The notes beneath the pieces are model-generated. The model was not told the DNA's origin, did not search any database, and saw nothing but the letters and a program-made list of their open reading frames with translations. Below are positions 29,876-39,976 of a stretch of DNA of 64,000 bases, piece by piece (position 1 is the first letter of the stretch; every line of letters begins with the position of its first letter). The position numbers were made by a program, and so were the translations under genes. Source of the DNA: Histomonas meleagridis (taxonomy: Eukaryota > Parabasalia > Tritrichomonadida > Dientamoebidae); the NCBI GenBank assembly GCA_020186115.1, contig WSYJ01000020.1:1-64000 (forward strand), read 5' to 3'.

Positions 29876-31111
29876 ATGGCGCTCCTAAACAAGTCCCTGG
29901 ATTCGATACTTGAAAATGAGAACAAATCACTCGAAGAGGTTCTAAAGTTCGATTCCGTAGTCCAGCTTTACACACAAAGTTATCCATCTTTAGTCCGTTA
30001 TTTGATGAACCATTTAAGAGAGATTCTAGATTTAGCATTGACAAGTGAAAACAATTTGATAAGGGCAAATGCTACATTGCTTATTGCATCTTCAAATTCT
30101 ATGATTTTAGAAGCGTTACTTTCTCAAGGTATATTTACAGAGGTATTTTCAATGTATTTCTTTCAGGAGAATCCAAAATTTGCAATTATAGGAAGAATAG
30201 CACACATAATGGAAATGTGCCTTCTTGATTTCTTTGATGAATCATCATCACAATTTTATTTCATTTCAGAAGCTGTTCGCTTCTTAGATAACCCGACTTT
30301 GGTTGAGGCGTTAGTTAACTGTATCAAAAATGAATACATGGGGAAAGATTTTATCCAATGGATAAGTGATCTGGAAATTGATTACAAGTTAGTTGATGCA
30401 GTTGATCAACTTTCTCGCTCCAAAGAAGTTAATACACAATATGCCATTGGTCTTTTTGAAGTACTTGATGAACTTTTAAAAAATGAACAAGTATTATCTA
30501 AATTTTCCAACCCATCAAGTATATCAATGCTTGTAACACCAATCGAGAAATTGCCTCTTTATGTTAAATATTATCAATGGCAACTTGTTCTGGATATTGT
30601 TAATGTTTACACGATTCCATTTATTACTCCATTGAGTTCATTATTCACTAACTTGCTAACTGATACATCTAACGGAGTCCACTTTCACAACATACTTGGA
30701 TTCCAAATCCTCAGTAAAATCCTGGTGATTTGCCCCGAGAAGCGCAAAACGATCGGCATTGAAACGATGTTTGATTTTGCATTCAAAATTCTGTACAACT
30801 TCCAAGGCCATTCAATTGCGTTGAATGCGGTTTCCGACTTTTTGATAGACTCAGCCCAGAAAGCAGAATATCGAAATCTTGTTTTGGATAAGGTTATCCC
30901 TTTTGCTGACAATGTCTTTCAACAAAACGCAATCACAACAATCCAAGCCACTTGCTATAAAATGTTTAAAAATATGAAATATAAAGTGGATTGGAATGGA
31001 TATGAGAAAAACACATTTGATAAGCTTTATTTGAAGTACGTTGCTCGGTTGTTTGAAATAGAAAATAAAGAATATGGACAAGCTTATGACGTGCGCGATT
31101 TCCAAATATAA
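29876..31111 (+). CDS. SAPS/PP6 regulatory subunit-like helical-repeat protein
   Basis: 411 residues, all helical in appearance. The opening (LDSILENENKSLEEVLKFDS, then YLMNHLREILDLALTS, then NNLIRANATLLIASSN) resembles the start of SAPS (Sit4/PP6-associated) proteins: a short helix with 'LL-x-x-E/D...T-L-x-E-L/V-L', then a 'L-x-x-YL/FL' stretch and an ARM-like array. The middle has pairs of helices such as LVEALVNCIKNEYM and YAIGLFEVLDELLK. The length is shorter than yeast or animal SAPS proteins. If correct it would target PP6-type phosphatase. Another ARM/HEAT-type scaffold is the alternative. TTCAACAAATG surrounds the start. Confidence 0.5.
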   Translation: MALLNKSLDSILENENKSLEEVLKFDSVVQLYTQSYPSLVRYLMNHLREILDLALTSENNLIRANATLLIASSNSMILEALLSQGIFTEVFSMYFFQENPKFAIIGRIAHIMEMCLLDFFDESSSQFYFISEAVRFLDNPTLVEALVNCIKNEYMGKDFIQWISDLEIDYKLVDAVDQLSRSKEVNTQYAIGLFEVLDELLKNEQVLSKFSNPSSISMLVTPIEKLPLYVKYYQWQLVLDIVNVYTIPFITPLSSLFTNLLTDTSNGVHFHNILGFQILSKILVICPEKRKTIGIETMFDFAFKILYNFQGHSIALNAVSDFLIDSAQKAEYRNLVLDKVIPFADNVFQQNAITTIQATCYKMFKNMKYKVDWNGYEKNTFDKLYLKYVARLFEIENKEYGQAYDVRDFQI

Positions 31112-31256
31112 TTTTAATAAAACTTTGTGTCTAATTTGACCGTTTATTTCATGTCAAAATAAACCATTCAAATGTTAGCATAATAAAAAAAAATTTAATG
31201 AATCTACAAGCTGTAAGTGGATTTAAAAAGCAAATTTAGATAATTGTGTTTAGTCT

Positions 31257-32033
31257 TTACTCTTGTGTTTCGATATCAATTCCTTCAAGAATTGATGGAC
31301 GGACACCTGCACGGCGTGGAAGGCTGATAAGTGGGTTCTCACCTTGGCCAATGACGAAAACGTTTGGAATACGTGTGGCAAATTCGGCTCCAGATGCATC
31401 TTTGATATGGACAATTGAGAATCCAACCATTTGTGGTTCGATGGATTGGATGACACCAACACGACCGACGTTACCACCGGATGTTACCATGGCAACGTTG
31501 CCCTTTTCGAACTTGATGAAGTTATCAACTTCATGTGTCTTGAGGTTGTACTTGACTGTGTCGTTCATACGGATTGATGGATCAACATAACGAAGTGTGT
31601 GGCCATCATGGGCAACGAGATGTGGAACTCCGCGTTCACCAATGAAATATTTGTTGATACGAAGAAGTTTGAATTCGGCTTCCTTTGGTTCGATCTTGTG
31701 GGCGACAAAACGTCCCTTGGCATCATAAAGAAGACGGAATTGTTCGTTGGATTTACCGAGTTCAATTACATCCATAAGACCTGCTGGGAAGCGTGGATCA
31801 GTACGTACCTTACCATCAACTTTAACAAGTCTACGAGCAACAATGGCTGTAACTTCACGGGCATTAAGGGCATACTTAAGACGATTACGTAAGAAAATGG
31901 TGATTGGAAGGCATTCTCTAAGTTTGTGTGGACCAGAGGATGGGCTTGTAGCAAACTTTCCTGCTGTCTTTGCAAGCATCCAGTGGTGTGGGGCTGCAAG
32001 GCGCTTTAAGTGCTTACGTTGGCAACGTGGCAT
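31257..32033 (-). CDS. RPS4: 40S ribosomal protein eS4
   Basis: 258 residues from ATG 32033. Clear eS4: MPRCQRKHLKRLAAPHHWML opens the protein, followed by SSGPHKLRECLPITIFLRNR (S4-like RNA binding), the central RFPAGLMDVIELGKSNEQFR, and a C-terminal KOW-like portion with GGNVGRVGVIQSIEPQ. The open frame runs 20 codons upstream, but family comparison and TCA directly before this ATG fix the start. It is a structural part of the small subunit. GC and codon bias are higher than in the neighbours, as for strongly expressed genes. Confidence 0.97.
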   Translation of the reverse strand: MPRCQRKHLKRLAAPHHWMLAKTAGKFATSPSSGPHKLRECLPITIFLRNRLKYALNAREVTAIVARRLVKVDGKVRTDPRFPAGLMDVIELGKSNEQFRLLYDAKGRFVAHKIEPKEAEFKLLRINKYFIGERGVPHLVAHDGHTLRYVDPSIRMNDTVKYNLKTHEVDNFIKFEKGNVAMVTSGGNVGRVGVIQSIEPQMVGFSIVHIKDASGAEFATRIPNVFVIGQGENPLISLPRRAGVRPSILEGIDIETQE

Positions 32034-32232
32034 TGACCAAAAGGAAGGACCAAAACCGTCGAGGCCGTTTAATACAATAAACGGTTTCTTCATAACTTTG
32101 GTTTTTGTACATTAACTTCGTGAATATATCCTATTTATCAATACTATTTTGCGTTTTCTTGGATAATAAATTTTTTAATATATGATAAGGTTGAAAAAAT
32201 GTTAATTTATAATTCAATAATGATAAAAATGT

Positions 32233-32709
32233 TTATTTGTTAAAATCTTTGAACTTTGGTATAGTTGGGTCTAACTCTTCAGCAAGAGCTTCGGCTCTGC
32301 TAATTTGTAATTTAAGTAATTCTGTTGTTTCTTTAACTTCATTATCAACCTTTCGAAATGAAGATAACATTGAAGCTAAACGCCCATCAAGTTCATTCTT
32401 TCTTTTTTCCAAAAGTTGTGCCATTTTAATGTATTCTTCTAATTGCTTTTTAACTGTGCTTGAAAGTAATTCTTCGTTCTTATTAATTGTATTTATGATC
32501 CTTTTATAGTATTCTGATGCCATTTCGTCTGTCAAAGGAAGAAGACCACTTGTTATTTGAATATCTTTCGGATACTCTATTTTTGTATGATTTCTGTGGA
32601 TAAAAGGCTCTTCGGATTCACTTACCTTATTTTCTTGAGGAACATTATGTGTTTCTGGTTGTACTTTTTGCGTTTGGCTCTGTGCGGGAAGAGATTGATC
32701 TTGTCCCAT
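32233..32709 (-). CDS. Probable N-myristoylated coiled-coil protein
   Basis: 158 residues. MGQDQS at the start is a good N-myristoylation signal (Gly2, Ser6). After a polar Gln/Glu stretch come KIEYPKDIQITSGLLPLTDE and a long helix (residues about 75-145) with heptads: LEEYIKMAQLLEKRKNELDG, then VKETTELLKLQISRAEALAE, ending in DPTIPKFKDF. This arrangement (myristoyl glycine, short Pro-rich link, coiled coil) recalls BORC subunit 5, which ties lysosomes to transport machinery, but the similarity is weak and could be structural convergence. Membrane-bound coiled-coil protein is the safe call. Confidence 0.55.
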   Translation of the reverse strand: MGQDQSLPAQSQTQKVQPETHNVPQENKVSESEEPFIHRNHTKIEYPKDIQITSGLLPLTDEMASEYYKRIINTINKNEELLSSTVKKQLEEYIKMAQLLEKRKNELDGRLASMLSSFRKVDNEVKETTELLKLQISRAEALAEELDPTIPKFKDFNK

Positions 32710-32878
32710 TTGCCACTTTTTTAGATTAGATACTTTACAAGATATTCAATGCAAAACTTTTTCTATGATTTACAAATCAAACGATAAGTGCTGTTTTGTA
32801 TGGTGTTTCAAGATTTATAATTTTTTTAAGAAATTATTTTTTGCTTGAGGAAAACATTTTAAAAACTATTTATGCAAC

Positions 32879-33064
32879 TATAAAACTTTGAACGTAAATA
32901 CAAAATTAAGAAAACTTCACTTCAAGATTACGAAAAATTCCAAGAAAGTTTATCACATATTTCAACAATAATCAAAAATTGACCACCATGTTATAGAAGA
33001 TATTGTTGTCAATGCCATGTTTTCATTAATGGTTAATGAAGCATTTTTTGATCAATTAAAATGA
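32879..33064 (+). pseudogene. Insulysin-like (M16) peptidase fragment
   Basis: A 61-codon stretch with one internal stop reads KNSKKVYHIFQQ, then SKIDHHVIEDIVVNAMFSLM and VNEAFFDQLK before a stop. This resembles the C-terminal half of insulysin/M16 peptidases (xxEPFFDQLRTKEQLGY region). Without its surroundings the call rests on about 15 matching residues. Flanks are noncoding AT-rich sequence. Confidence 0.42.
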
Positions 33065-33084
33065 GAAACTGAAATTTCAAAATA

Positions 33085-33667
33085 TTGAACTTTTTATTCG
33101 ATCTCGAAAGAATAAAAACTAATGAAGAATTATTTTATTTTTATCATTTATTTTTGATGATTGAATTTTTCAATAATGCTATTTTAATGAATTTTCATTT
33201 TTTGCTTGTGCTGCTTGTGTTTGGTCATGACAATTTTATGGTGATTACAAAGATCTTTGTATTTAAATACATTTTTGTTGATATTATCAACTTGTTAACA
33301 TATTCTAGTCATGAATTGTTTTTGTTTTTGAACAATGTTAAAGATTTTTAGTACTTTACATACATAAAATTTACATAAATTTATAATATTGAACCTAACT
33401 CACAAAGAGACAATTATCTTAATTCCATCTTTTTCTGTGTAAGGTTTTAATGTTTGTAATATCTAAATTAGTTAAAAGTTATTATAGACATTCAATGCAA
33501 GGGATTATAAGCAAAATATGGTTCATCTTCATCTCCTAAAAAATGGTTTACATCTGATATTAATTTCATGTAAATAAGAAATCAGAAAAAAATTCCCAGT
33601 TAAACCTTATTTAATTTACACAAAGCAATAAAACAAAAGAATTTTGATTATGATACAGATCTATTTT
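33085..33667. other. Intergenic, no confident gene
   Basis: A plus-strand 88-codon frame (33085-33351) is Phe/Leu/Ile-rich and may be chance; it has no recognised domain. The rest is AT-rich. Confidence 0.45.
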
Positions 33668-34951
33668 TTATACATCAGATTCGACAAATTTAAACAATTC
33701 TCTGTCATTTTTCTCGCTTGTATCCGATAAATGTTTTACTTTTTGGGAAACTTTCTCGTGGTGAATTTCAGGTTCAAAATTTATCGATACACTTTCAATT
33801 TCATCCATGTGTAAAATCCGCGCTTTCAGAGAGTCCACTACAACCTGAGCGGCCTCTAAGCTTGTTCCGTCACGGAAAACTATACTTAATTCCGCAAAAT
33901 AGTTTGGTCCAATTTGATATGCAATAACATTTGTAATCGATTTAATCAAAGGATTATGATGAGCAGCAATGTATGTCAAGTTCCTTATTAATTCTGATGG
34001 GGCTCTTTCTCCCATTAACATTCTTGCGTTTTCAGTTGCATTTTTTACCCAAGATTGCAAAACGAAAAGCGAAATAAGAAGACCACCTGCTGAATCCATC
34101 CACCATTGAAGCTTTGCCCCTCCCCAATACATGAACAACCCAAAGGAATTGGTCAAAACATCGTTTCGATGATCGGAAGCAAGAGCCAGCGTTATGGGGT
34201 GCCCCAAATATGTGTAAAAAATCCACATCAAAAGCTTTACGATGATTGTCATGATCATTACGATGACAGCAACGTTGGTTGTGTCAGGCGCAACTTCATG
34301 GGAAAGTAAAGAGCGAAGACATTGAAGAATTATTAAAATTGCACAACAACTCATTAATACAGAAAACACTAAAATACCTACGGTGGAAACACGTGACTTC
34401 CCGACTGGATACTTGACCTTATCTTCTTCTGTAAGTTGGGAACTAGCGGCAGTTATTGATATAATTATTCCGCCAATAATGTCAAGGCAAGAATCGGCAA
34501 GAGAAGACATAATTGTATAAGAGGCGGACGTTGAAATGGCAAAAGCTTTCGAAAGTAAAAGAAAGCAATTTATTCCGAAAGAACAATATGTTGCAAGACG
34601 AATAGAAAATCCCGTGTCATTTGTGTTTTCAATATCGCTTGAGTCATCTGAGAGTTCGTCTAATTTTTGAATTGTGTCAAGCCATTCATTCATTGAATGG
34701 TAATAATTTCGAACATGTGCCCTAGTTCTGAAACCCATTTTTGGGCGATTGTTAATTCCTTCAATAACACCAGAAAGCTCTTCTATTGACTCTGAAGGAA
34801 TTATTTTTTTGAATGGGGTGTTTGCTAAATCTGTTTCTAAATCTTTATGTTTTTTTACGTTTTCCATACAACTTTCGCAAATTTGGAATGGCTGGAGATT
34901 GTCGCTTTGCTTCATACAGATATTGCAGGTAGGATCCTTATGATCTTCCAT
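33668..34951 (-). CDS. Cation diffusion facilitator, probable Mn2+ type, with N-terminal zinc-knuckle-like motif
   Basis: 427 residues. The membrane part (about 118-300) has six hydrophobic segments. The metal-site sequences are SLADSCLD in TM2 and SDHRNDVLTN in TM5. Both give D-x-x-x-D, the pattern known for Mn-transporting CDF proteins, while Zn-type members use H-x-x-x-D. YPVGKSRVSTVGILVFSVLM also fits the Mn group. The cytosolic C-terminal domain follows (ITNVIAYQIGPNYFAELSIV, then LHMDEIESVSINFEPEIHHE). These proteins export metal or load it into compartments with proton exchange. Unusual is the N-terminus: CNICMKQSDNLQPFQICESC, two CxxC pairs that could bind zinc or iron, plus about 100 polar residues. 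The start ATG is at 34951. The neighbours are not functionally linked. Confidence 0.9.
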   Translation of the reverse strand: MEDHKDPTCNICMKQSDNLQPFQICESCMENVKKHKDLETDLANTPFKKIIPSESIEELSGVIEGINNRPKMGFRTRAHVRNYYHSMNEWLDTIQKLDELSDDSSDIENTNDTGFSIRLATYCSFGINCFLLLSKAFAISTSASYTIMSSLADSCLDIIGGIIISITAASSQLTEEDKVKYPVGKSRVSTVGILVFSVLMSCCAILIILQCLRSLLSHEVAPDTTNVAVIVMIMTIIVKLLMWIFYTYLGHPITLALASDHRNDVLTNSFGLFMYWGGAKLQWWMDSAGGLLISLFVLQSWVKNATENARMLMGERAPSELIRNLTYIAAHHNPLIKSITNVIAYQIGPNYFAELSIVFRDGTSLEAAQVVVDSLKARILHMDEIESVSINFEPEIHHEKVSQKVKHLSDTSEKNDRELFKFVESDV

Positions 34952-35767
34952 GGAAGCAAAGTTTTCCTACGAGGGATAACCATACCGAAAAGTGTCAATG
35001 TAAAGTGTTTAACCGTATTTTAATTGAGCGTGTTTTGATTGAAATTGGCAGAAAAAAAAGTTATCAAATTTGTAACTCTCTTTTGCCTAAGTTGTGCTCT
35101 CTTTTGATGAAAAATTGTTGCATACATTTGTAATCAAATATTTAATGCTCCAATGTTTATACCCATCTCAACTTAGAAAAATGTTGATATTAACAAATAT
35201 TCTTCTCTTTTATAAAAAAATAATCCGCATGTATACGAGCATATTCAAATTAATAGTTTTTGTATATGTATAAATAGATTGCTCGATTTGTAAATATGTT
35301 TATCTTTAAAAAATAATTAAATCTCAACATCCTTTATGATATTTCATGACAAATAATAAAGTAATTCATTGATTACTATAATAAAAACTTGTCACTAAAT
35401 ATCCTGAAAAATCTCTCAGCATACAAATCTATAGATCAAAAACATAACATTGTAACCCTTCGCAGAGTCAATTTGACCATTCTCGATAAGATTGTCACTT
35501 TTCATCCGGACCACCCCATTAATCCCTGTCAAATCGGATTCCCCACAAACATTGAGAGCAAAACGTTTATTTTGAGCGTCGGCACAACTGTAAACTGGTT
35601 GTAAAGTCAGCCGCTTTTTGAGTGCATTTCTATTGAAGCCGATCAAAAAGTGCCACAACTGTTTGGGCCCAACGTCTTTGAATTTTCAATGTATTGGAGA
35701 GCGGTTATATGTATGAAAAAGTCGATAAAATATGTCAAATATTTATTTATTTATTTAAAAACAAAAA
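34952..35767. other. Intergenic, possible short coding piece
   Basis: About 35450-35650 is less AT-rich and is open on both strands (for example plus-strand RRVNLTILDKIVTFHPDHPI, and minus-strand ALNVCGESDLTGINGVV). No in-frame ATG and no family supports a gene. Otherwise nothing seen. Confidence 0.4.
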
Positions 35768-36745
35768 TTAGACAACAAATGGGAACGTAAACGCAGACGA
35801 AGCCAAAATTTTTCTCTTTTTCGACACAACAGGGGAGTATCTATTCATTGAGTCTGGCAAAGAGATACTTGACTTCAGTTGTGATTGATATGGGAATACA
35901 AATCGAGGCCTTTGGTCAACGACTTTGGTATCTTTGTTTGACTTCCTAAAGACGGGCGACTTCAGGATTTCTTCGTACGAAGCCCTTTCTTTTGGCTCAA
36001 TTTTTAACATTGATCTGATCACATTCGCAAATCCTTTGTCAACGTCGTCAGGAATGACAACGAAATGCGTTGATATGTTCGACAGAAGCTGCGTCGGGTT
36101 ATTGCCATAGAAAGGAAGTCTTCCAGTTGCCATTGCGAAAAATGTAATACCGAGTGACCAAACATCTGCTTTCACGGGGTCATATGACTGCATATGAAGA
36201 ACCTCGGGCGGTAGGTAATGAAGGGATCCGACGAACGAAGTTACTTTTCGATTTGTTAATTTTTGAGCGAATCCAAAGTCGGCCAATTTCAATCTATTGT
36301 ATTTGTCGAGAAGGATGTTACAAGGCTTTATATCTCTGTGTGCTATTCCAATGTTCTTACAGAACTGTAGCGCTTCCAGTATTTGTTTTGCGAATTTTAT
36401 CAGATTATATGTTGGAACTGTTCCATGTCTTTTAATATAATCTCCTAAAGATCCATTTGGGCAATATTCCAGAACGATATAATATATATCGTTTTCTCTG
36501 AAGTGGTCGTATATCGATATAATATTTGGATGACGAATTCCGATCAATGCGGAGACCTCTGTTTTTACTGTGTCGTATTTCTCTTTGTTTTTGCAATATA
36601 TTAAGTTGATTGCTTTTGCCACGAAAAATTGGTCGACATAACGATTTGACGAAATTAAATATACTGTCGAAAAGCCACCAGACCCTATTTCTTCCAACAG
36701 TGTGTATTGGTGCTTCGCGAGGTCTGCACGGCATTCCAATTCCAT
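35768..36745 (-). CDS. CAMK/AMPK-like serine/threonine kinase
   Basis: 325 residues from ATG 36745, chosen because TCATTTTTCCG precedes it. An earlier ATG at 36778 lies in the same frame but upstream of the initiator. The kinase motifs are complete: GSGGFSTVY loop, VAKAIN lysine, E in KTEVSALIGIRHPNI, HRDIKPCNILL catalytic loop, DFGFAQ, the activation segment end SLHYLPPEV, and KADVWSLG. The Lys-Pro of IKPCN and the short activation loop fit the CAMK/AMPK-like group, common in trichomonads. About 60 residues after the catalytic domain are polar and lack a recognised regulatory domain. Confidence 0.88.
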   Translation of the reverse strand: MELECRADLAKHQYTLLEEIGSGGFSTVYLISSNRYVDQFFVAKAINLIYCKNKEKYDTVKTEVSALIGIRHPNIISIYDHFRENDIYYIVLEYCPNGSLGDYIKRHGTVPTYNLIKFAKQILEALQFCKNIGIAHRDIKPCNILLDKYNRLKLADFGFAQKLTNRKVTSFVGSLHYLPPEVLHMQSYDPVKADVWSLGITFFAMATGRLPFYGNNPTQLLSNISTHFVVIPDDVDKGFANVIRSMLKIEPKERASYEEILKSPVFRKSNKDTKVVDQRPRFVFPYQSQLKSSISLPDSMNRYSPVVSKKRKILASSAFTFPFVV

Positions 36746-36751
36746 CGGAAA

Positions 36752-36756
36752 AATGA
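36752..36756 (-). promoter_or_regulatory. Initiator of the CAMK-like kinase gene
   Basis: Read on the minus strand this is GTCATTTTTCCGATGG: the TCATT lies 6 bases upstream of the chosen ATG. Confidence 0.6.
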
Positions 36757-36964
36757 CCCGAATTGAGTACCATCCCACAAAACCGGCTTTGAACGTTCAA
36801 AGTTTCATTCAAAATTTTTATGCCAATTGACACTTATTCAATTCTGAATGGGTGTTACGGTTTGCTTTCAATAGAGTCCTTTCAATGTAAATCGCACAAA
36901 AAGTAGCTCCGATAGGTGAACATCTTTTTTGTGATAAAAAATTGAATGTCATAAAATGACTTTA

Positions 36965-39900
36965 TCAAATAGTTGAACACAAATGTGAGACAGATTGAAA
37001 TAAAGTTTCAATGAAGTCGACGGTTTCTTCGGGAGTTTTGGATACTTTTGCGGCTATTGAAATTTGGATATCGTTTGGTAATTTTGTGTAGATGTTAAGT
37101 AAAGAAGTGTTTAATATCCGCGAATTCCTTTCTTTCGTTGGTAAATATTTCGATATTTCTGTTGAAACAACATTCAATAAACGGATTATGTTCCTATCGT
37201 ACTTCATTAATGTGAATATATTTCCATTTCTTGAAGTGATTAATGAAAATCCATTTCGAATATATTGGAATGAAGAAATTGGAGCTTCTAATTTCATTGT
37301 CGACAATACTTTAATTTCAATTAAATCATTTGTTAATTTTAATAAGTAAATAGTGAGTTCATTATTTAAATTAACAGTAAATAAATGATATGAATTATTT
37401 TGTAAGTTATTACCGACGAAACCATTTTGAAGTTTCGCGTTAATTATATATTCATAAACTTTCTCTAACGTTACAATTGTATCGTTTTCAACAAATTTTA
37501 AAATTAGAATTGAACGTAATGCTCCGAAATATATTAAATAATTATTAATTATCGAAATCGATCGTGGAATTACACCCATTGGAACTATTTGGATTTGATC
37601 TAATATTAACATACCGCTTAATGAGAAAATGATTTTATATAAAATTATTTTACATGTACTTCCAACAATTAATAAATTTTTATATGAATTAATTGTAAAA
37701 ACACTTCCATCGACTTCAATCGTTTTAATTACTTTAAATGTTTGAAATATTTCTTTGATAACACATAATTTACCATTAGTTTTAGTAGCAGTACCATAAA
37801 ATGTAATATTTAGTTCTGGATGATAATAAAAACAAGTTAACTCTTCATTATCATTTAATTCTTCAAAAAAAACTTGTGAATATGAAGGTAATAATAATCC
37901 TAAAATCAAAAACTTCGATTTATAATTAATAAATGATATAAATAACGTTAATGGGTTCTTATGTACTTCAATTAATATTGGCTGTGAAATACATTTTTGT
38001 TTATCAAATATACATAATGATTTGTTTTGTAATTCGCCGATAATTAAATTCATATTATTTATTAATATGATGTAATTCTGAAGTTTACAGGAATGTGAAT
38101 GTTCATTACATATTAATGTCAAACTACTTCCATTACCATATAATAATGTTGGATTAGTTCCATTAATAAATAATGTGTTGTTTTGATATAGAAATACATT
38201 TTTGATTAAATATCCAATTTTGATTTCTGTGAGTTTTAGAAGTTGTGGTAAAGAATATCGTTGAATAATTCCATTTTCATAACATATTACTATACGTAAA
38301 TGATTTTGATAATTAGTAAATGTTAATGATTTACATATAGAATCATTACTTAGAACAATTTCTTTTAATAAATTTTTGTTTTCATATAGTCGTAAAATAC
38401 CTGAAAAGAAATATATAATTATATATTCATTATATAATTCTGCTATTAATGGCTCATCATTTATATCATCGAATATTATATTATAAAGAAGATCGAAATT
38501 AAATGAATAAATTTCGATCATATTCGGAAATAATAATAATATATTTGATTTATAACTTGTCGAATATATTATATCATTTTCAAATACAATAAATTTATTT
38601 CGTTTACATCCAATCGAATGAATTGAATTAGAACATATTTGATAAAATGAATTTTGATCATTAAATATTATATTAAAAGTCTTTTGTTCATATTGGAAAC
38701 CATTTAATTCATTTTCTTCTTGTGATGTATTAATATTAATAACTATACTTTTGCCATTTTTTAATGTTAATATTATATATTTATCACATGCATTAAATAC
38801 ATTTTCAGCTTGTAGAGGAATTTCAATTTGACTGATAAATATCGAACCAGTTTTCATCGATGTAATTGTTGAACATTTATCAACGCCTTGTGTTAAATAT
38901 ATATTTCCCATTTCTTCACAAAATGAAGTAAATGAATTAATTGGCGTAAATTGATTTATTGTATTTAAAATATGAATTTTATTGTTTATAAATTGTACAA
39001 AATATGAATTTGTCATTTTAGATCCAATGAAATATATATTTCCATCAATTTCATTAATCGTTGATGGCATTGAATTTTTTAATGTTCCAATTTCAGTAAA
39101 TATAATTTTGTCTTCAATAGTTATATAAAAGATTTCACCTAATGTACATATAATTAAATATGTCCAACCATTAATATGAGAATATGATATCGGAGATGAA
39201 TATGTATCAAATGGTATGTTATGATTAATAATTCGATTTTTATATACTGAGGTAATTAAATTGGATCCAACAATTAAATAAATGGGTTTCTTGGTGTCGC
39301 CTAATGGTAATGGTATGATAAATGTCGATGTGTTATCAGGTGTTTGATTGACACATAATGAATAAATACGTTCAAGTGTTAATACTTTGCGATCAAATGT
39401 ATACGAAATTGAACAACATGAGCCTGCATTGGTACTATATAATATAACTAAACGAACATTTTGTTGATGATTTAGAAATTTCATATCAAGAATTTTCATA
39501 TCTTCACAACGTATGTCATATGATACTTTAGGATTGTCTAATGGACTCCAAAAACTTAGAAACCCTGGCTTGTTTTGTATAAATAATATTGGAAATAATT
39601 GATTGACATCTGCAATTAAATCATCAGAATAATATCCGGTTTCGGGATAAAATGCATGTTGAATTCGCTTTGGATCTGAGAAACATATATATGAATAATC
39701 ATAAAAAATAACTATAATCGTGTCTGATCCTGAAGGTTTACCAAATGATTTTGCTGAAAATTTTCTTAATCCGATAATTGTTTTTTGAAATGGCATATTA
39801 AACATTGGATTTAACCCGTTTTGATTAATTTCAAAAAATACAAGTGATTGTCTTTTGGCTAAAATAAATGTTGCTATACAATTTGGTGCTAATTTACACC

Positions 39901-39970
39901 TTAAAGAATTGGATAAAGGAGATCCTTCGTTTAGTTGCTGCAGTGCATAACCAACGTTGGAAGATTCCAT
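36965..39970 (-). CDS. DDB1/CPSF-A family protein
   Basis: 1001 residues from ATG 39970, which is preceded directly by AATCATTA, the trichomonad initiator. The frame continues upstream to a GTG at 40015 that should not be used. The N-terminal part shows the MMS1-like layout: CKLAPNCIATFILAKRQSLV, FFEINQNGLNPMFNMP, DTIIVIFYDYSYICFSD. Further in are PIYLIVGSNLITSVYKNRII, then IYFIGSKMTNSYFVQF (the 'F-x-GS-x-x-xS-x-L/F' block before propeller B), and late beta-strand pairs as in the CPSF_A domain near residues 700-960. The family comprises DDB1, CPSF160 and SF3b130/SF3B3. Length and sequence best suggest DDB1 (cullin-4 adaptor), but assignment among the three needs alignment. The middle is extremely Asn/Ile-rich. 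Confidence 0.75.
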   Translation of the reverse strand: MESSNVGYALQQLNEGSPLSNSLRCKLAPNCIATFILAKRQSLVFFEINQNGLNPMFNMPFQKTIIGLRKFSAKSFGKPSGSDTIIVIFYDYSYICFSDPKRIQHAFYPETGYYSDDLIADVNQLFPILFIQNKPGFLSFWSPLDNPKVSYDIRCEDMKILDMKFLNHQQNVRLVILYSTNAGSCCSISYTFDRKVLTLERIYSLCVNQTPDNTSTFIIPLPLGDTKKPIYLIVGSNLITSVYKNRIINHNIPFDTYSSPISYSHINGWTYLIICTLGEIFYITIEDKIIFTEIGTLKNSMPSTINEIDGNIYFIGSKMTNSYFVQFINNKIHILNTINQFTPINSFTSFCEEMGNIYLTQGVDKCSTITSMKTGSIFISQIEIPLQAENVFNACDKYIILTLKNGKSIVININTSQEENELNGFQYEQKTFNIIFNDQNSFYQICSNSIHSIGCKRNKFIVFENDIIYSTSYKSNILLLFPNMIEIYSFNFDLLYNIIFDDINDEPLIAELYNEYIIIYFFSGILRLYENKNLLKEIVLSNDSICKSLTFTNYQNHLRIVICYENGIIQRYSLPQLLKLTEIKIGYLIKNVFLYQNNTLFINGTNPTLLYGNGSSLTLICNEHSHSCKLQNYIILINNMNLIIGELQNKSLCIFDKQKCISQPILIEVHKNPLTLFISFINYKSKFLILGLLLPSYSQVFFEELNDNEELTCFYYHPELNITFYGTATKTNGKLCVIKEIFQTFKVIKTIEVDGSVFTINSYKNLLIVGSTCKIILYKIIFSLSGMLILDQIQIVPMGVIPRSISIINNYLIYFGALRSILILKFVENDTIVTLEKVYEYIINAKLQNGFVGNNLQNNSYHLFTVNLNNELTIYLLKLTNDLIEIKVLSTMKLEAPISSFQYIRNGFSLITSRNGNIFTLMKYDRNIIRLLNVVSTEISKYLPTKERNSRILNTSLLNIYTKLPNDIQISIAAKVSKTPEETVDFIETLFQSVSHLCSTI

Positions 39971-39976
39971 TAATGA
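39971..39976 (-). promoter_or_regulatory. Initiator of the DDB1-like gene
   Basis: AAATCATTAATGG on the minus strand places TCATTA directly against the ATG, which decides the start. Confidence 0.65.

Noticed and set aside
33085-33351. 88-codon hydrophobic plus-strand ORF
   Set aside because: No initiator, no conserved motif, composition as expected from T-rich sequence.
35416-35658. 80-codon minus-strand ORF (VCGESDLTGINGVV region)
   Set aside because: The frame opens with TTG, has no suitable ATG or initiator and no recognised family. Kept only as a note on the intergenic stretch.
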